A stretch of 64,000 bases of DNA, taken from Pontixanthobacter sp. CEM42 (GTDB taxonomy: Bacteria; Pseudomonadota; Alphaproteobacteria; Sphingomonadales; Sphingomonadaceae). Numbering within the stretch: position 1 is the first letter of the stretch; each line of letters starts with the position of its first letter. This document shows, in pieces, positions 34,124 through 43,413 of this stretch. A program made the position numbers and the translations under genes. The notes under the pieces were generated by a model that was not told the origin of the DNA, did no database searches, and was given only the letters and a program-made list of their open reading frames with translations. The stretch spans positions 908,501 through 972,500 of the forward strand of contig NZ_JADQTN010000001.1 of NCBI RefSeq assembly GCF_017812015.1, read 5' to 3'.

Positions 34124-35929
34124 ATGCCGACCTACACCGCCCCCACGCGCGATGCGCGCTTCCTTGTCAATGAAGTCCTCGATCTGACCAGTTACAACAA
34201 CCTGCCGGGTTTCGAGAGCGCGACGCCCGATATGATCGACACGGTGATCAATGAGGCGGGTAAGTTCTGCTCGGAAGTTCTCGCGCCGCTCAATCGGATT
34301 GGTGACGAAGAAGGTTGTACCCGCAATGATGATGGTTCGGTAACGACGCCAACAGGCTTCAAGGAAGCATTCGAGCAATACCGCGAATCGGGTTGGGGCA
34401 CGATTTCGCAACCGGAAGAATTTGGCGGGCAGGGCATGCCGCACGTTCTCGGTATGCTGATCGAGGAATTCGTCGGCACTGCGAACCAGGCATTTGCGAT
34501 GTATCCCGGGCTTACCGGCGGTGCGATTGCGGCAATTCTTGCGAAGGGTTCGGACGAGCTGAAAGAGAAATACGTCCACAAAATGATTGCCAATGAGTGG
34601 ACCGGCACGATGAATCTGACCGAGCCGCATTGCGGCACCGATTTGGGTATGATCCGCACTAAGGCAGAGCCGCAAGCCGATGCTTCCTATGCGATCACCG
34701 GCACCAAGATTTTCATCTCGGCCGGCGAGCATGATCTTGCTGAGAATATCATTCACTTGGTTCTGGCAAAGACACCGGGTGCGCCGGATAGCTCAAAAGG
34801 CATCTCGCTATTCGTCGTGCCTAAGTTCCTAGTGAACGAAGACGGTTCGCTCGGTGAGCGCAACACGCTTGAATGCGGCTCTATCGAAGAGAAGATGGGC
34901 ATCCACGGCAACTCGACCTGCGTCATGAATTATGACGGTGCCAAAGGCTGGATGGTCGGCGAGGAAAACAAGGGCCTTGCCGCTATGTTCATTATGATGA
35001 ACGCGGCGCGTCTCGGCGTTGGTATCCAAGGCTATGCGCAAGCAGAAGTCGCCTATCAAAACGCGGTCGCCTATGCTCTCGACCGCCGTCAGGGCCGTGC
35101 TCTGACCGGCCCGGCTGAACCAGAAGCACAGGCCGATCCGATCTTTGTCCACGCCGATGTGCGCCGGATGTTGATGGATGCGAAAGCCTATACTGAAGGC
35201 ATGCGCGCGCTGGCGCTGTGGGGCGCTTTGCAAGTCGATCTCACGCACAAGGGCGCGACAGATGAAGACAAAGCCAAGGCTGACCAAATCATCAGCCTGC
35301 TGACACCCGTCATCAAAGGTTACGGCACGGACAAAGGCTTCGACGTTGCAATTAACATGCAGCAAGTCTTCGGTGGCCACGGCTACATCGAAGAATGGGG
35401 CATGAGCCAGTACGTCCGCGATAGCCGGATTGCGATGATCTACGAAGGCACCAACGGTGTTCAAGCAATGGATCTTTGCGGGCGGAAGCTCGCACAAAAT
35501 GGCGGTGCAGCGATCCAGGCATTCTTCGCGGTTGTCGATGAGGAAATTGCGGAAGCTAAGAACAACGAAGCGCTGGCACCATTTGCAGAGAAGCTGGAAA
35601 AAGCTCTCGGTGAGCAGAAAGCTGCGACTATGTGGTTCATGCAAAACGCGATGGCAAACCCCGATCATCTGGGAGCTGGTGCGCATCACTACATGCACAT
35701 CATGGGCATCGTTTCGCTCGGCCTGATGTGGCTGCGCATGGCAACTGTCGCCCATGCCAAATTGGCTGAAGGTACTGAGGACAACGCTTTCTACGAAGCG
35801 AAGCTGGCGACTGCCGCTTACTACGGTGATCGCTTCCTGCCTGATGCCGGCGCTCTCCGCCGCAAGCTTGAGGCCGGCGCGGACAGCATGATGGCATTGG
35901 ATGCAGACGCGTTCCAGACTGCTGCCTAA
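34124..35929 (+). CDS. Acyl-CoA dehydrogenase (long form with C-terminal domain)
   Basis: The ATG at 34124 has AAAGGAAA nine bases upstream. The protein is 601 residues, about 200 longer than classic acyl-CoA dehydrogenases, as in the DmdC/FadE-like group with an extra C-terminal helical domain. Signatures include GWGTISQPEEFGGQGMP, MNLTEPHCGTDLGMIRTKA, KIFISAGEHDL, MMNAARLGVGIQGYAQAEVA and QVFGGHGYIEEWGMSQYVRD, then RIAMIYEGTNGVQAMDLCGR with the flavin-adjacent region. It oxidises acyl-CoA to enoyl-CoA using FAD and passes electrons to ETF. Chain-length preference is not visible. The MerR regulator precedes it and a terminator-like hairpin follows. Confidence 0.93.
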   Translation: MPTYTAPTRDARFLVNEVLDLTSYNNLPGFESATPDMIDTVINEAGKFCSEVLAPLNRIGDEEGCTRNDDGSVTTPTGFKEAFEQYRESGWGTISQPEEFGGQGMPHVLGMLIEEFVGTANQAFAMYPGLTGGAIAAILAKGSDELKEKYVHKMIANEWTGTMNLTEPHCGTDLGMIRTKAEPQADASYAITGTKIFISAGEHDLAENIIHLVLAKTPGAPDSSKGISLFVVPKFLVNEDGSLGERNTLECGSIEEKMGIHGNSTCVMNYDGAKGWMVGEENKGLAAMFIMMNAARLGVGIQGYAQAEVAYQNAVAYALDRRQGRALTGPAEPEAQADPIFVHADVRRMLMDAKAYTEGMRALALWGALQVDLTHKGATDEDKAKADQIISLLTPVIKGYGTDKGFDVAINMQQVFGGHGYIEEWGMSQYVRDSRIAMIYEGTNGVQAMDLCGRKLAQNGGAAIQAFFAVVDEEIAEAKNNEALAPFAEKLEKALGEQKAATMWFMQNAMANPDHLGAGAHHYMHIMGIVSLGLMWLRMATVAHAKLAEGTEDNAFYEAKLATAAYYGDRFLPDAGALRRKLEAGADSMMALDADAFQTAA

Positions 35930-35980
35930 CACTGGGTTGCAGCTTTGTGCTCCAGAAGAAACCCTAGGTAATACAGAAAC

Positions 35981-36018
35981 GGGGAGCGCCCCTTATTGGC
36001 CGCTTCCCGCCCCCTTTT
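35981..36018 (+). terminator. Terminator-like hairpin after the acyl-CoA dehydrogenase gene
   Basis: GGGGAGCG (35981-35988) pairs with CGCTTCCC (36001-36008) with one bulged A, and the sequence GCCCCCTTTTC follows. It lies about 50 bases beyond the stop codon and between convergent genes. The T tract is short. Confidence 0.4.
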
Positions 36019-36034
36019 CAGGTTCGGACTTCGA

Positions 36035-36718
36035 TCAGGAATCAGGTTTTGCCATTGCCGGCTGCAGTGGCTGTGCCAGCTTTATCTCGGAAATGGCCTT
36101 CATGTAATCTTTGCGCTCGCCGGGAGCCATCAACAGCTGGAATTGCGAGAAACGCCCGTGGAGTAGCTTGCACTTCACCGGATCGACTTGCGGACCGATG
36201 GGCCCGACCAAGACCAAAGTGGGTTTGGTAATCTCGAAGGTAACAACGCGGTCGACATCTTCCTTCCACGTGAACAGCACGGCCAGATCTTCGCGAACCT
36301 CTTCAACGCTGTCGATCTTGTCGAACGTGCCGAATCCGCCGGGATGGTCATCGGCTTGTCCCGGCGAGAACGCCATTTGAAAGCGGCGGCCAGGCTGCAA
36401 GCGGGCAACGCTCGGCAACATGTAGCTCGGCCATGGCGGAGTGTTCTTGACCAGATCGACATAGGCGGTCTTGGCCTCGCTCTCAGTCGCATAGCGCCAG
36501 CCATACGCATCCATCCATTCCTTGCCAGGGATGGATTCAAGCGACTCAGCACCGCAACGCGCCTTCTGGGCCGCGATCCATTCGTCATGGCGCTTTTTGG
36601 CGAGCTTTTCCTCTTCGGTAGGCTCTGTCGCGCTGGCTGACTGCGCGCTTGCGGGCATGCAAAGGGTGACCGCCAATGCAGTCGCCAACGGGCCCGAAAG
36701 CAATTTCAAAAACCTCAT
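36035..36718 (-). CDS. Secreted protein of unknown function
   Basis: The ATG at 36718 is preceded by GGAAGGAG about seven bases upstream, giving 227 residues with a clean signal peptide (MRFLKLLSGPLATALAVTLC, cleaved near ASAQ, residue 26). The mature part has no recognised domain; it contains ARCGAESLESIPGKEWMDAY, a VARLQPGRRFQMAFSPGQAD segment and a beta-rich RVVTFEITKPTLVLVGPIGP stretch, ending in a Pro-rich tail. A single Cys pair (Cys about 57 and 178) could form a disulfide. It stands alone, convergent with the acyl-CoA dehydrogenase gene and 69 bases upstream of the cysK end. Confidence 0.65.
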   Translation of the reverse strand: MRFLKLLSGPLATALAVTLCMPASAQSASATEPTEEEKLAKKRHDEWIAAQKARCGAESLESIPGKEWMDAYGWRYATESEAKTAYVDLVKNTPPWPSYMLPSVARLQPGRRFQMAFSPGQADDHPGGFGTFDKIDSVEEVREDLAVLFTWKEDVDRVVTFEITKPTLVLVGPIGPQVDPVKCKLLHGRFSQFQLLMAPGERKDYMKAISEIKLAQPLQPAMAKPDS

Positions 36719-36787
36719 GCTCAATCTCCTTCCTGAACGCATCTAGTTTGCCCAGAATGAGGGAGATTGAATTGTATAATTCGGCGT

Positions 36788-37708
36788 TTAGGCTTCCGGT
36801 AGGAACTCCGGCACCGAGAGATAGCGCTCGCCAGTGTCGTAGTTAAAGCCGAGAACTGTCGTACCGGCTTCGAGGTCGGGCAGCTTGTTGGCAATCGCGG
36901 CGAGCGTCGCGCCGCTGGAAATGCCGACCAAAAGACCTTCGGTCACGGCACATTTGCGCGCCATTTCCTTGGCTTGTTCTGCATCCACCGGGATTGCGCC
37001 ATCAATGGCTTGAGTGTGGAGGTTCCCCGGAATGAAACCCGCGCCGATACCTTGGATCGGGTGAGGGCCGGGCTGACCGCCGGAGATGACCGGCGAGAGC
37101 TCGGGCTCCACTGCATAAGCTTTCATATCGGCCCAGTGGCGCTTCAGTTCCTCGGCGCAGCCGGTGAGGTGACCGCCTGTGCCAACACCAGTGATCATCA
37201 CATCGACAGGCTTGTCGGCAAAGTCTTTGAGAATTTCCTGAGAGGTGGTCCGCACATGCACCGACACGTTTGCAGGGTTGTCGAACTGAGCGGGCATCCA
37301 CGCGCCGTCGGTCTGCGCAACCAGCTCGGTCGCGCGTTCAATTGCACCTTTCATGCCTTTGGCTTTGTCCGTCAGATCGAATGTCGCGCCGTAAGCCAGC
37401 ATCAAGCGGCGACGTTCAAGTGACATGGATTCGGGCATGACTAGAACCAGCTTATAGCCCTTGACCGCAGCAACCATCGCAAGACCGATGCCGGTGTTGC
37501 CGCTGGTCGGCTCGATGATTGTACCACCTTCTTTCAGGTCGCCAGCCTCCTCGGCAGCCTCAACCATCGCAAGTGCAATCCGGTCCTTGATCGAACCACC
37601 GGGATTCGATCGCTCCGATTTGATCCAGACATCGTGATCGGGGAACAGCCGCGCAAGGCGGATATGCGGTGTGTTGCCAATGGTGGCGAGGACGGAATCG
37701 GCTTTCAT
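36788..37708 (-). CDS. cysK: Cysteine synthase A (O-acetylserine sulfhydrylase)
   Basis: CysK makes cysteine from O-acetylserine and sulfide with pyridoxal phosphate. The 306-residue protein has the PLP lysine in [14 protein letters not shown] (about residue 42), the [14 protein letters not shown] loop, [31 protein letters not shown] and [11 protein letters not shown] for the phosphate. The overall fit to CysK is better than CysM. The start overlaps the end of the upstream MFS gene as ATGA (37705-37708), so the two are cotranslated, which could mean the transporter moves cysteine, a precursor or a related compound. Confidence 0.94.
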   Translation of the reverse strand: MKADSVLATIGNTPHIRLARLFPDHDVWIKSERSNPGGSIKDRIALAMVEAAEEAGDLKEGGTIIEPTSGNTGIGLAMVAAVKGYKLVLVMPESMSLERRRLMLAYGATFDLTDKAKGMKGAIERATELVAQTDGAWMPAQFDNPANVSVHVRTTSQEILKDFADKPVDVMITGVGTGGHLTGCAEELKRHWADMKAYAVEPELSPVISGGQPGPHPIQGIGAGFIPGNLHTQAIDGAIPVDAEQAKEMARKCAVTEGLLVGISSGATLAAIANKLPDLEAGTTVLGFNYDTGERYLSVPEFLPEA

Positions 37709-39012
37709 GTGGTGTCTCCCGATGGTTTCGATGACGATATTTTGGTTTCTGTATCTGTATCTAGTAACTCTTCGGGCGGATCAAAGGTCCGCGTAGTGCG
37801 CAAAACCGGAAATAGGCGGCTCCAGATCGCTACGGTAATAATTGCACCGGCACCGCCCGATACCACTGCCAGCACAGGCCCGATCAGATAAGCGAGCGTG
37901 CCGGAGAAGAAATCACCGAACTCATTCGATGCCGAGATTGTCAGCAGTGAGACGGATGAGACGCGTCCGCGCTTGTCGTCGGGCGTATGCAATTGGATCA
38001 GTGATTGCCGGATGTAGACAGAGAACATATCCGCCGCACCGACAATGAACAGCATCGCTAGCGAGAGCGGCATCCATGTCGAGAAACCAAACGCAATGGT
38101 AGCAAAACCGAATATCGCGACCGCGATTAGCATCTTCGGCCCAACATTGGTTTTGAGCGGGCGGAAGGAGAAGAACGCCGCTGTTATCGCTGCGCCGACG
38201 GCAGGAGCCATGGCTAGCTGTGCCAAGCCTTCCTCACCGACCATCAGAATATCGCGGGCGTAAACCGGGAACAGTGCGGTCGCTCCGGCTAGGAAAACTG
38301 CGAACAGATCCAGCGTGATTGCGCCAAGGACCATCTTGTTGCGCACAACATAGCGTAGGCCGTCGACAATCTGACCGATCGGGCGCTGCGCACCGGCGAT
38401 GGGGGTGCGAGGGACATTGCCGATGAAACTCAATGCAATGATCGAAACGCCAAATAATCCGCTCGCGACAATGTAGGGCAAGGCGGGCAGAATGGCGTAG
38501 AAATACCCGCCAATAGCGGGGCCAACGATCATTCCAACCTGCCATGCGATTGATGACAGCGCGATGGCGTTGGGCAAGATTGCTTTGGGTACCAGGTTGG
38601 GGGCGAGGGCGGAAAGAGCCGGTCCAGCGAAGGCTCTCGCTACGCCCAGCACAACTGCTACACAGAACAGGCTGAAAATGCTGATCTGCCCGAACCAAGT
38701 GAGATAGGCGAGTGTGCCTGCGCAGACGAGCTGGAGCAGTACCATCACCCGCGCAACATTGCGGCGGTTTAGTCTGTCTGCGGCGAGCCCGACAAAGGGC
38801 GTAAGCAAGAACAGCGGTATGAACTGGAGAAGCCCGATCAGCGCGAGCTGCCCAGCGGCTTCGGGAACAGCCATCCCATCATCGCGGGCGATATTGTAGG
38901 TCTGCCACCCGATGATGAGTAACATCGCATATTGCGCCAATGTCATTGACAGACGCGACACCCAATAGGCGCGGAAATTCGCTATTTTGAACGGAGAGGT
39001 TTGCTCAGACAC
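37705..39012 (-). CDS. MFS transporter
   Basis: The 435-residue protein has about twelve membrane helices with the central loop after the sixth helix. The MFS motif after helix two is [17 protein letters not shown]. The best-fitting start is the GTG at 39012; the Shine-Dalgarno is weak, so a start further in is possible. The profile ([53 protein letters not shown]) matches the MFS_3 or enterobactin-exporter-like group. It is cotranslated with cysK via ATGA. Substrate unknown; export of cysteine-type compounds is possible but unproven. Confidence 0.88.
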   Translation of the reverse strand: MSEQTSPFKIANFRAYWVSRLSMTLAQYAMLLIIGWQTYNIARDDGMAVPEAAGQLALIGLLQFIPLFLLTPFVGLAADRLNRRNVARVMVLLQLVCAGTLAYLTWFGQISIFSLFCVAVVLGVARAFAGPALSALAPNLVPKAILPNAIALSSIAWQVGMIVGPAIGGYFYAILPALPYIVASGLFGVSIIALSFIGNVPRTPIAGAQRPIGQIVDGLRYVVRNKMVLGAITLDLFAVFLAGATALFPVYARDILMVGEEGLAQLAMAPAVGAAITAAFFSFRPLKTNVGPKMLIAVAIFGFATIAFGFSTWMPLSLAMLFIVGAADMFSVYIRQSLIQLHTPDDKRGRVSSVSLLTISASNEFGDFFSGTLAYLIGPVLAVVSGGAGAIITVAIWSRLFPVLRTTRTFDPPEELLDTDTETKISSSKPSGDTT

Positions 39013-39092
39013 AGCGGTGCATTGGCACCGCTAGCGGTCAATGTGAAGTCTGCTCGTTTTGGTAGCTGGCAACTAAACCTTGGAAGGCGGCC

Positions 39093-39431
39093 TTAGCGGT
39101 CGCGGCGGAGGCGTGGGTTTGGCTGCAATGCGTCGATCATATCGACAAAATCATCAACACGGATGATTCTTTCGAACTGGAATCCGCTGCGTTCCTCTTT
39201 GGTCCAAATGACATAGGCTTCGATGCGGCCAACCACTGGCAAACGAATGATCACGCGGTCACCCCGATTAAGGTCAGTGCCATCATCAATCATGAAGCCA
39301 TGTGCCGAAAGGTTGCAGATATGCAGCTTGATATCACCGCGATCGTGGTGTTCTGCGATCACTGGATGGTCGACGGGATGACGCGTTGCGCGCCGTAAAT
39401 CGGTTACTGATAATTGTGCTCCGACACCCAT
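39093..39431 (-). CDS. PilZ domain protein
   Basis: This 112-residue protein is a stand-alone PilZ domain, a c-di-GMP receptor. RRATRHPVDHPV (residues about 9-20) supplies the RxxxR motif and NLSAHGFMI the (D/N)xSxxG motif, followed by DRVIIRLPVVGRIEAYVIWT. Both motifs are intact apart from Asn in place of Asp, so ligand binding is plausible. Single PilZ proteins regulate motility, exopolysaccharide or cell-surface functions; the target here is not evident. It sits alone between the MFS gene and tyrS on the minus strand. Confidence 0.9.
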   Translation of the reverse strand: MGVGAQLSVTDLRRATRHPVDHPVIAEHHDRGDIKLHICNLSAHGFMIDDGTDLNRGDRVIIRLPVVGRIEAYVIWTKEERSGFQFERIIRVDDFVDMIDALQPNPRLRRDR

Positions 39432-39543
39432 GATAGTGCGACCTCCAAAGTTCGAGTACGAACAACCCTAATGGAGTGGAAAGCCTGATATTTTGTAAAA
39501 ATTTCTGTCCCAATACGGGACAAAATGTTGTTTTTATTGAAGT

Positions 39544-40773
39544 TTAGCGCGTCACGATGGCGTGCTTCTTTTTGCCCAGACTCAGTTTTAAGTCTTTGCC
39601 TTCAGCAACTTCCACCAGAAAACCGGGTTCTCCGATTGGTTGATCGTCTAACTTAACGGCGCCCTCAACAATTTTGCGCTTCGCCTCGCCATTCGATGCA
39701 GTGAAGCCGAGTTCGGTCAACACAGCACCAATACGCATGCCTTCCGCACCCACTGAGAGAGTCGGAAGATCATCGCCTGCACCGCCGCCAGCAAAGGTCT
39801 GCTGCGCGGTCGCTGCGGCAGAGACTGCTGCAGCTTCGCCGCGAACCATCTTGGTCACTTCGTTGGCGAGGACGATTTTGGCATCATTGATCTCGCTACC
39901 CTCAAGCGCTTCGAGTCGAACGATTTCGTCAAGCGGTACATCGGTGAAGATGCGCAGGAACTTGCCGACATCACGATCGTCAGTGTTCCGCCAGTATTGC
40001 CAGAAGTCGTAGGCGGGCAATTGATCTTCATTGAGCCAGATCGCTCCGTCGACCGACTTGCCCATTTTTGCACCATCTGCGCGCGTTATGAGCGGCGCAG
40101 TAAAGCCATAGACTTCCTTGCCATCAATCCGGCGGGTCAGTTCGATACCGTTGACAATATTGCCCCATTGATCGCTGCCGCCAAGTTGCAAGCGGCAGCC
40201 ATGCTCCCGGTTTAAGACCAGATAATCATAGGCCTGCATGATCATGTAGTTGAATTCGATAAAGGTCAGCGGCTGCTCGCGGTCGAGCCGGGTCTTCACC
40301 GAATCGAATGTCAGCATCCGGTTGATAGTGAAGTGCTGGCCAACATCGCGCAGCAGTTCGACATAACCAAGCTTGCTCAGCCAATCGTCATTATTGATTA
40401 GTAGCGCGCCGCTCTCTCTATCATCAAATCGGAGTATCCGTTCAAAGCTGCCCTTGATGCCCTCAATATTGCTCGCGAGCTTTTCCTCCGTCAGCATCTG
40501 GCGTGTTTCGTCTTTACCCGACGGATCGCCGACCTTCGCCGTACCACCACCCATAATCACAATTGGACGATGCCCGGCCTGTTGCAGACGCTTGAGTAGC
40601 ATGATCGAGGCAAGGTTGCCGATATGCAATGAAGGCGCGGTGGGGTCGAAACCGACATAGCCCGTCACGACTTCTTTCATTGCCAGCGCATCGAGCGCCC
40701 CGGCATCGGTGATCTGGTGCATATGGCCACGCTCTTCGAGCAGGCGGAGAAGGTCGGATTGAAATTCGCTCAT
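39544..40773 (-). CDS. tyrS: Tyrosyl-tRNA synthetase
   Basis: TyrS charges tRNA-Tyr. The 409-residue class I enzyme has the HIGH-type signature in PSLHIGNLAS, the LGGSDQWGNIVNG substrate segment, the KMSKS-type signature KMGKSVDG near residue 233, and a C-terminal S4 RNA-binding domain (GFTASNGEAKRKIVEGAVKL). It starts at the ATG 40773, 79 bases from the divergent DOMON-like gene start. A longer reading of the divergent gene would overlap tyrS. It is the only gene in its transcript as far as can be seen. Confidence 0.96.
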   Translation of the reverse strand: MSEFQSDLLRLLEERGHMHQITDAGALDALAMKEVVTGYVGFDPTAPSLHIGNLASIMLLKRLQQAGHRPIVIMGGGTAKVGDPSGKDETRQMLTEEKLASNIEGIKGSFERILRFDDRESGALLINNDDWLSKLGYVELLRDVGQHFTINRMLTFDSVKTRLDREQPLTFIEFNYMIMQAYDYLVLNREHGCRLQLGGSDQWGNIVNGIELTRRIDGKEVYGFTAPLITRADGAKMGKSVDGAIWLNEDQLPAYDFWQYWRNTDDRDVGKFLRIFTDVPLDEIVRLEALEGSEINDAKIVLANEVTKMVRGEAAAVSAAATAQQTFAGGGAGDDLPTLSVGAEGMRIGAVLTELGFTASNGEAKRKIVEGAVKLDDQPIGEPGFLVEVAEGKDLKLSLGKKKHAIVTR

Positions 40774-40851
40774 AGTGGAGTGCCCCTAGCAACGAAAAAT
40801 GTGGTTCGTAAGTGGGTTGCGACACCTTTTATGGTCGGCAATAGAACGGCG

Positions 40852-41364
40852 ATGCATTCGCTCATTCTCCATCCCGATTGCGCAGAGGGGCCGATTAAGG
40901 CCGTCAGCGCGGATATTGAAGCTACGGATGGGGGATGCCGTGCGCGTTTCCGCGTTCAAGGTGATATCGATAAAATCAAAGTTCCGATTCATGCACATAG
41001 CGAGCGGACGGACTTCCTGTGGAAGACAACCTGCTTCGAGATATTCTGGCAACCGCATGACGGGACCTATTATCGCGAATTCAATCTGTCTCCGTCCAGC
41101 CGTTGGGCCTGCTACGACTTCGATGACTTTCGCAAGAACAGCACCGATGCACCGGTTCACGCCATTTCGATTGCCTGCTCTTACAACGATGGAGAGTTGG
41201 TGTTGGAAGCGAGCATCGCGACAGACCTACCACTGCCCGCAGATGTCGCATTGAATGCGATTGTCGAGGATTACGACGGCAATATCCAGTTCTGGGCCTT
41301 GGCCTTCGCTGAAGGCAAGCCCGAGTTCCATAGCACCGTCTGCCGCGCAATCACCTTGGACTGA
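40852..41364 (+). CDS. DOMON-like domain protein
   Basis: The ATG at 40852 gives 170 residues starting MHSLILHPDCAEGP; an ATG at 40831 is an alternative seven codons upstream. The sequence matches the DOMON-like family found in sphingomonads, with the FRVQGDIDKIKVPIH strand, RTDFLWKTTCFEIFWQP, YREFNLSPSSRWACYDFDDF (the most conserved stretch) and FWALAFAEGKPEFH. DOMON domains bind haem or sugars in extracellular oxidoreductases, but this protein has no signal peptide, so a cytoplasmic role is likely and unknown. It converges with the tspO gene, whose stop lies nine bases away. Confidence 0.8.
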   Translation: MHSLILHPDCAEGPIKAVSADIEATDGGCRARFRVQGDIDKIKVPIHAHSERTDFLWKTTCFEIFWQPHDGTYYREFNLSPSSRWACYDFDDFRKNSTDAPVHAISIACSYNDGELVLEASIATDLPLPADVALNAIVEDYDGNIQFWALAFAEGKPEFHSTVCRAITLD

Positions 41365-41373
41365 GCTATCTCG

Positions 41374-41856
41374 TCAGGCAGGGCGACCGCACGGGCCGTT
41401 CAACTTAACAATCTGCCAATTCAATATGCTCGCGAAGCTGACCCACACCAAGTACGGCACGATCATCCAACTCGCGGCGACCGAATATTGGCGCAGCAAT
41501 ATGCACAGCGACAGCACCGACAACCACAGAAACACGACTTCAAATAGCGCCCAGTCGGGACGTTTGAATTTGAAAAACAGCGGCGACCAGGCAAGATGGC
41601 AGATGAAGTTTACTGCATAGAGGCTACCTATTAGCAGCCGATCTTGCTGAGTTCCTGCAGCGGTCCACGACAAGTAGAATGCCCAAGCCGCAAGTCCGAG
41701 GATAATCGTCCAAGCCGGTCCAAATAGCCAGTCAGGCGGTTGCCAACTGGGTTTGTCCAAATCGCGGTACCAAGGACCAATCTCCGTCAGTAGACCGCCA
41801 GCTCCGCCGAGGATCACGGCCCAAGCGATTGCGATTATCAAGGGGTATGTTTCCAT
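41374..41856 (-). CDS. tspO: TspO/MBR family tryptophan-rich sensory protein
   Basis: The ATG at 41856 gives 160 residues with five membrane helices, the family hallmark. Conserved residues are visible in GPWYRDLDKPSWQPPDWLFG and PAWTIILGLAAWAFYLSWTA, NFICHLAWSPLFFKFKRPDW and VPYLVWVSFASILNW. TspO proteins bind tetrapyrroles and affect porphyrin handling and stress responses in bacteria such as Rhodobacter. The Trp/Pro-rich loop LDKPSWQPPDWLFGPAW is intact. It is divergent from the NamZ-like gene with 95 bases between starts, and its longer upstream readings would overlap that gene. Confidence 0.93.
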   Translation of the reverse strand: METYPLIIAIAWAVILGGAGGLLTEIGPWYRDLDKPSWQPPDWLFGPAWTIILGLAAWAFYLSWTAAGTQQDRLLIGSLYAVNFICHLAWSPLFFKFKRPDWALFEVVFLWLSVLSLCILLRQYSVAASWMIVPYLVWVSFASILNWQIVKLNGPCGRPA

Positions 41857-41951
41857 CGCTGCACTATAGGGACACGTGGCAATGCGGCCAGCACAATCGT
41901 GAAGGCACAAAATCCGTTGCATTTGAAGCGTCCTTGCCGCACCGATTGGCA

Positions 41952-43154
41952 ATGAAATTCGGCCTCGAAAAGCTCCTCTCGGACCAGCAACTCCTGAAAC
42001 GGTTGGACGGTCGTCGCGTATCGCTCGTCGCGCACCCCGCAAGTGTGACGCAGGACATGACCCATTCACTCGATGCGTTGATCGCAGCGGGTGTGAACGT
42101 CACCTCTGCCTTCGGTCCGCAGCATGGGCTGAAGGGCGATAAACAGGACAACATGGTCGAGACCGAGGATGAGATGGATCCGGTCCACAATATCCCGGTG
42201 TTCAGCCTGTATGGTGAGGTCCGCCGACCAACCGGCCAAATGATGTCGACGGCAGATGTATTCCTGTTTGATCTGCAGGACCTTGGTTGCCGGATATACA
42301 CTTTCGTCACAACGCTGCTTTATCTGCTCGAAGAGGCCGCAAAGCACGGCAAAGAAGTGTGGGTCCTCGATCGCCCCAATCCAGCAGGGCGCCCGGTCGA
42401 GGGCACGCTGCTGATTCCCGGCAATGAGAGCTTTGTCGGCGCCGCACCGATGCCCATGCGGCACGGGCTGACAATGGGCGAGATGGGCCATTGGTTTATC
42501 GAGCACGTCAATCTCGATGTGGAATACCGCGTTGTAGAGATGGAAGGTTGGGACCCTGACGGCCCGGGCCATGGCTGGCCGCTGGACAGGGTATGGATCA
42601 ATCCGAGCCCGAACGCCGCGAGCGTCAACATGGCGCGCGCCTATGCCGGCACGGTGATGATCGAAGGCGCAACCTTGAGTGAGGGCAGGGGGACCACGCG
42701 GCCGCTAGAAGTTTTGTTCGGCGCGCCCGATATTGATGCGGCTGCGGTCCACGTTGAAATGCGCCGTTTCGCTCCGCAGTGGATCGAAGGTTGCGTCCTG
42801 CGCGAATGCTGGTTCGAACCGACCTTCCATAAGCATGTAGGCAAGCTCTGCAGCGCGCTGATGGTCCATGCTGAGGGTCCGGATTACGATCACGCGAAGT
42901 TCAAACCATGGCGGCTGCAAGCGCTGGCGTTCAAAGCGATCCGCAATCTGTATCCCGACTACGAGCTGTGGCGCGGCAAGGACTTCCAGTACGAGTACAC
43001 AAATGATGTACTAGCGATTGATGTGATCAATGGCGGCCCCGGACTGCGCGAGTGGGTGGATGATACAAGTAGTAGGCCCGATGACCTCGATATAGGCGGT
43101 TTGGCTGATGAAACGAAATGGCGCGACGCAACCCGCGATCAGCTGTTGTATTGA
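41952..43154 (+). CDS. DUF1343 protein, NamZ-like exo-beta-N-acetylmuramidase (GH171)
   Basis: DUF1343 proteins were characterised as NamZ, which removes MurNAc from the non-reducing end of peptidoglycan glycans. The ATG at 41952 gives 400 residues. Conserved stretches are VSLVAHPASVTQDMTHSLDA, TSAFGPQHGLKGDKQDNM, VFSLYGEVRRPTGQM, VFLFDLQDLGCRIYTFVTT, WVLDRPNPAGR and PNAASVNMARAYAGTVMIEG, followed by LSEGRGTTRPLEVLFGAP. Unlike known secreted members it starts MKFGLEKLLSDQQLL without a signal peptide, so it may act on cytoplasmic muropeptides during recycling. It is the only recycling gene visible here. Confidence 0.88.
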   Translation: MKFGLEKLLSDQQLLKRLDGRRVSLVAHPASVTQDMTHSLDALIAAGVNVTSAFGPQHGLKGDKQDNMVETEDEMDPVHNIPVFSLYGEVRRPTGQMMSTADVFLFDLQDLGCRIYTFVTTLLYLLEEAAKHGKEVWVLDRPNPAGRPVEGTLLIPGNESFVGAAPMPMRHGLTMGEMGHWFIEHVNLDVEYRVVEMEGWDPDGPGHGWPLDRVWINPSPNAASVNMARAYAGTVMIEGATLSEGRGTTRPLEVLFGAPDIDAAAVHVEMRRFAPQWIEGCVLRECWFEPTFHKHVGKLCSALMVHAEGPDYDHAKFKPWRLQALAFKAIRNLYPDYELWRGKDFQYEYTNDVLAIDVINGGPGLREWVDDTSSRPDDLDIGGLADETKWRDATRDQLLY

Positions 43155-43202
43155 TCACTTTACCGAAATATCGGGTGAAATGCCGGAAACAGCCGGACAA
43201 AG

Positions 43203-43217
43203 GTTACACCGTGTAAC
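43203..43217. promoter_or_regulatory. TetR-type operator-like palindrome
   Basis: GTTACACCGTGTAAC is a perfect palindrome around a central C, flanked by AAAG and TTTT, so the symmetry extends over about 23 bases with one mismatch. TTACAC-GTGTAA palindromes are typical TetR/AcrR operators. It lies between two convergent genes, where no promoter is expected, 55 bases upstream of a short degraded reading frame. Confidence 0.45.
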
Positions 43218-43271
43218 TTTTGTGCGGAAAGATAAAATCCCATGATACTGATAGTTTAAGTGATTTTCTAG

Positions 43272-43388
43272 GTGTCGGACGGACGGAAACTCGCTCCTTC
43301 TTCTAGGCTCGACGATTTCAAAGAACGCCGCAAACGCTAGCAAATTGCAGACCTGTAGGAAAATGGCTGAAAAGGGGGAAAGGCGTAA
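43272..43388 (+). pseudogene. Possible remnant of a TetR-family regulator gene
   Basis: Translating from the GTG at 43272 gives MSDGRKLAPSSRLDDFKERR then KR, stop, QIADL, stop, ENG, stop, KGGKA, stop. The pattern KERRKR-QIADL-ENG-KG resembles the start of a TetR winged region (R...QI.DL..ENGY.G), interrupted by three stops within about 40 codons. A TetR-type palindrome stands 55 bases upstream. Nothing recognisable follows before the lipoprotein gene end at 43414. The reading could be coincidence in a non-coding gap; the combined operator plus frame makes decay more likely than chance. Confidence 0.25.
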
Positions 43389-43413
43389 AGATCGGAAGCA
43401 ACAATCAGTTGGC

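Noticed and set aside
34829-35932. Open frame of 367 codons antisense to the acyl-CoA dehydrogenase
   Set aside because: It mirrors the codon pattern of the real gene and has no family motif or start signal.
41829-41951. Longer N-terminus for the NamZ-like protein
   Set aside because: The 41 extra residues have no signal peptide character and overlap the tspO start, so the ATG at 41952 is preferred.
43155-43343. 62-codon minus-strand frame in the convergent gap
   Set aside because: It runs through the TetR-like palindrome and has no ribosome site or family match.
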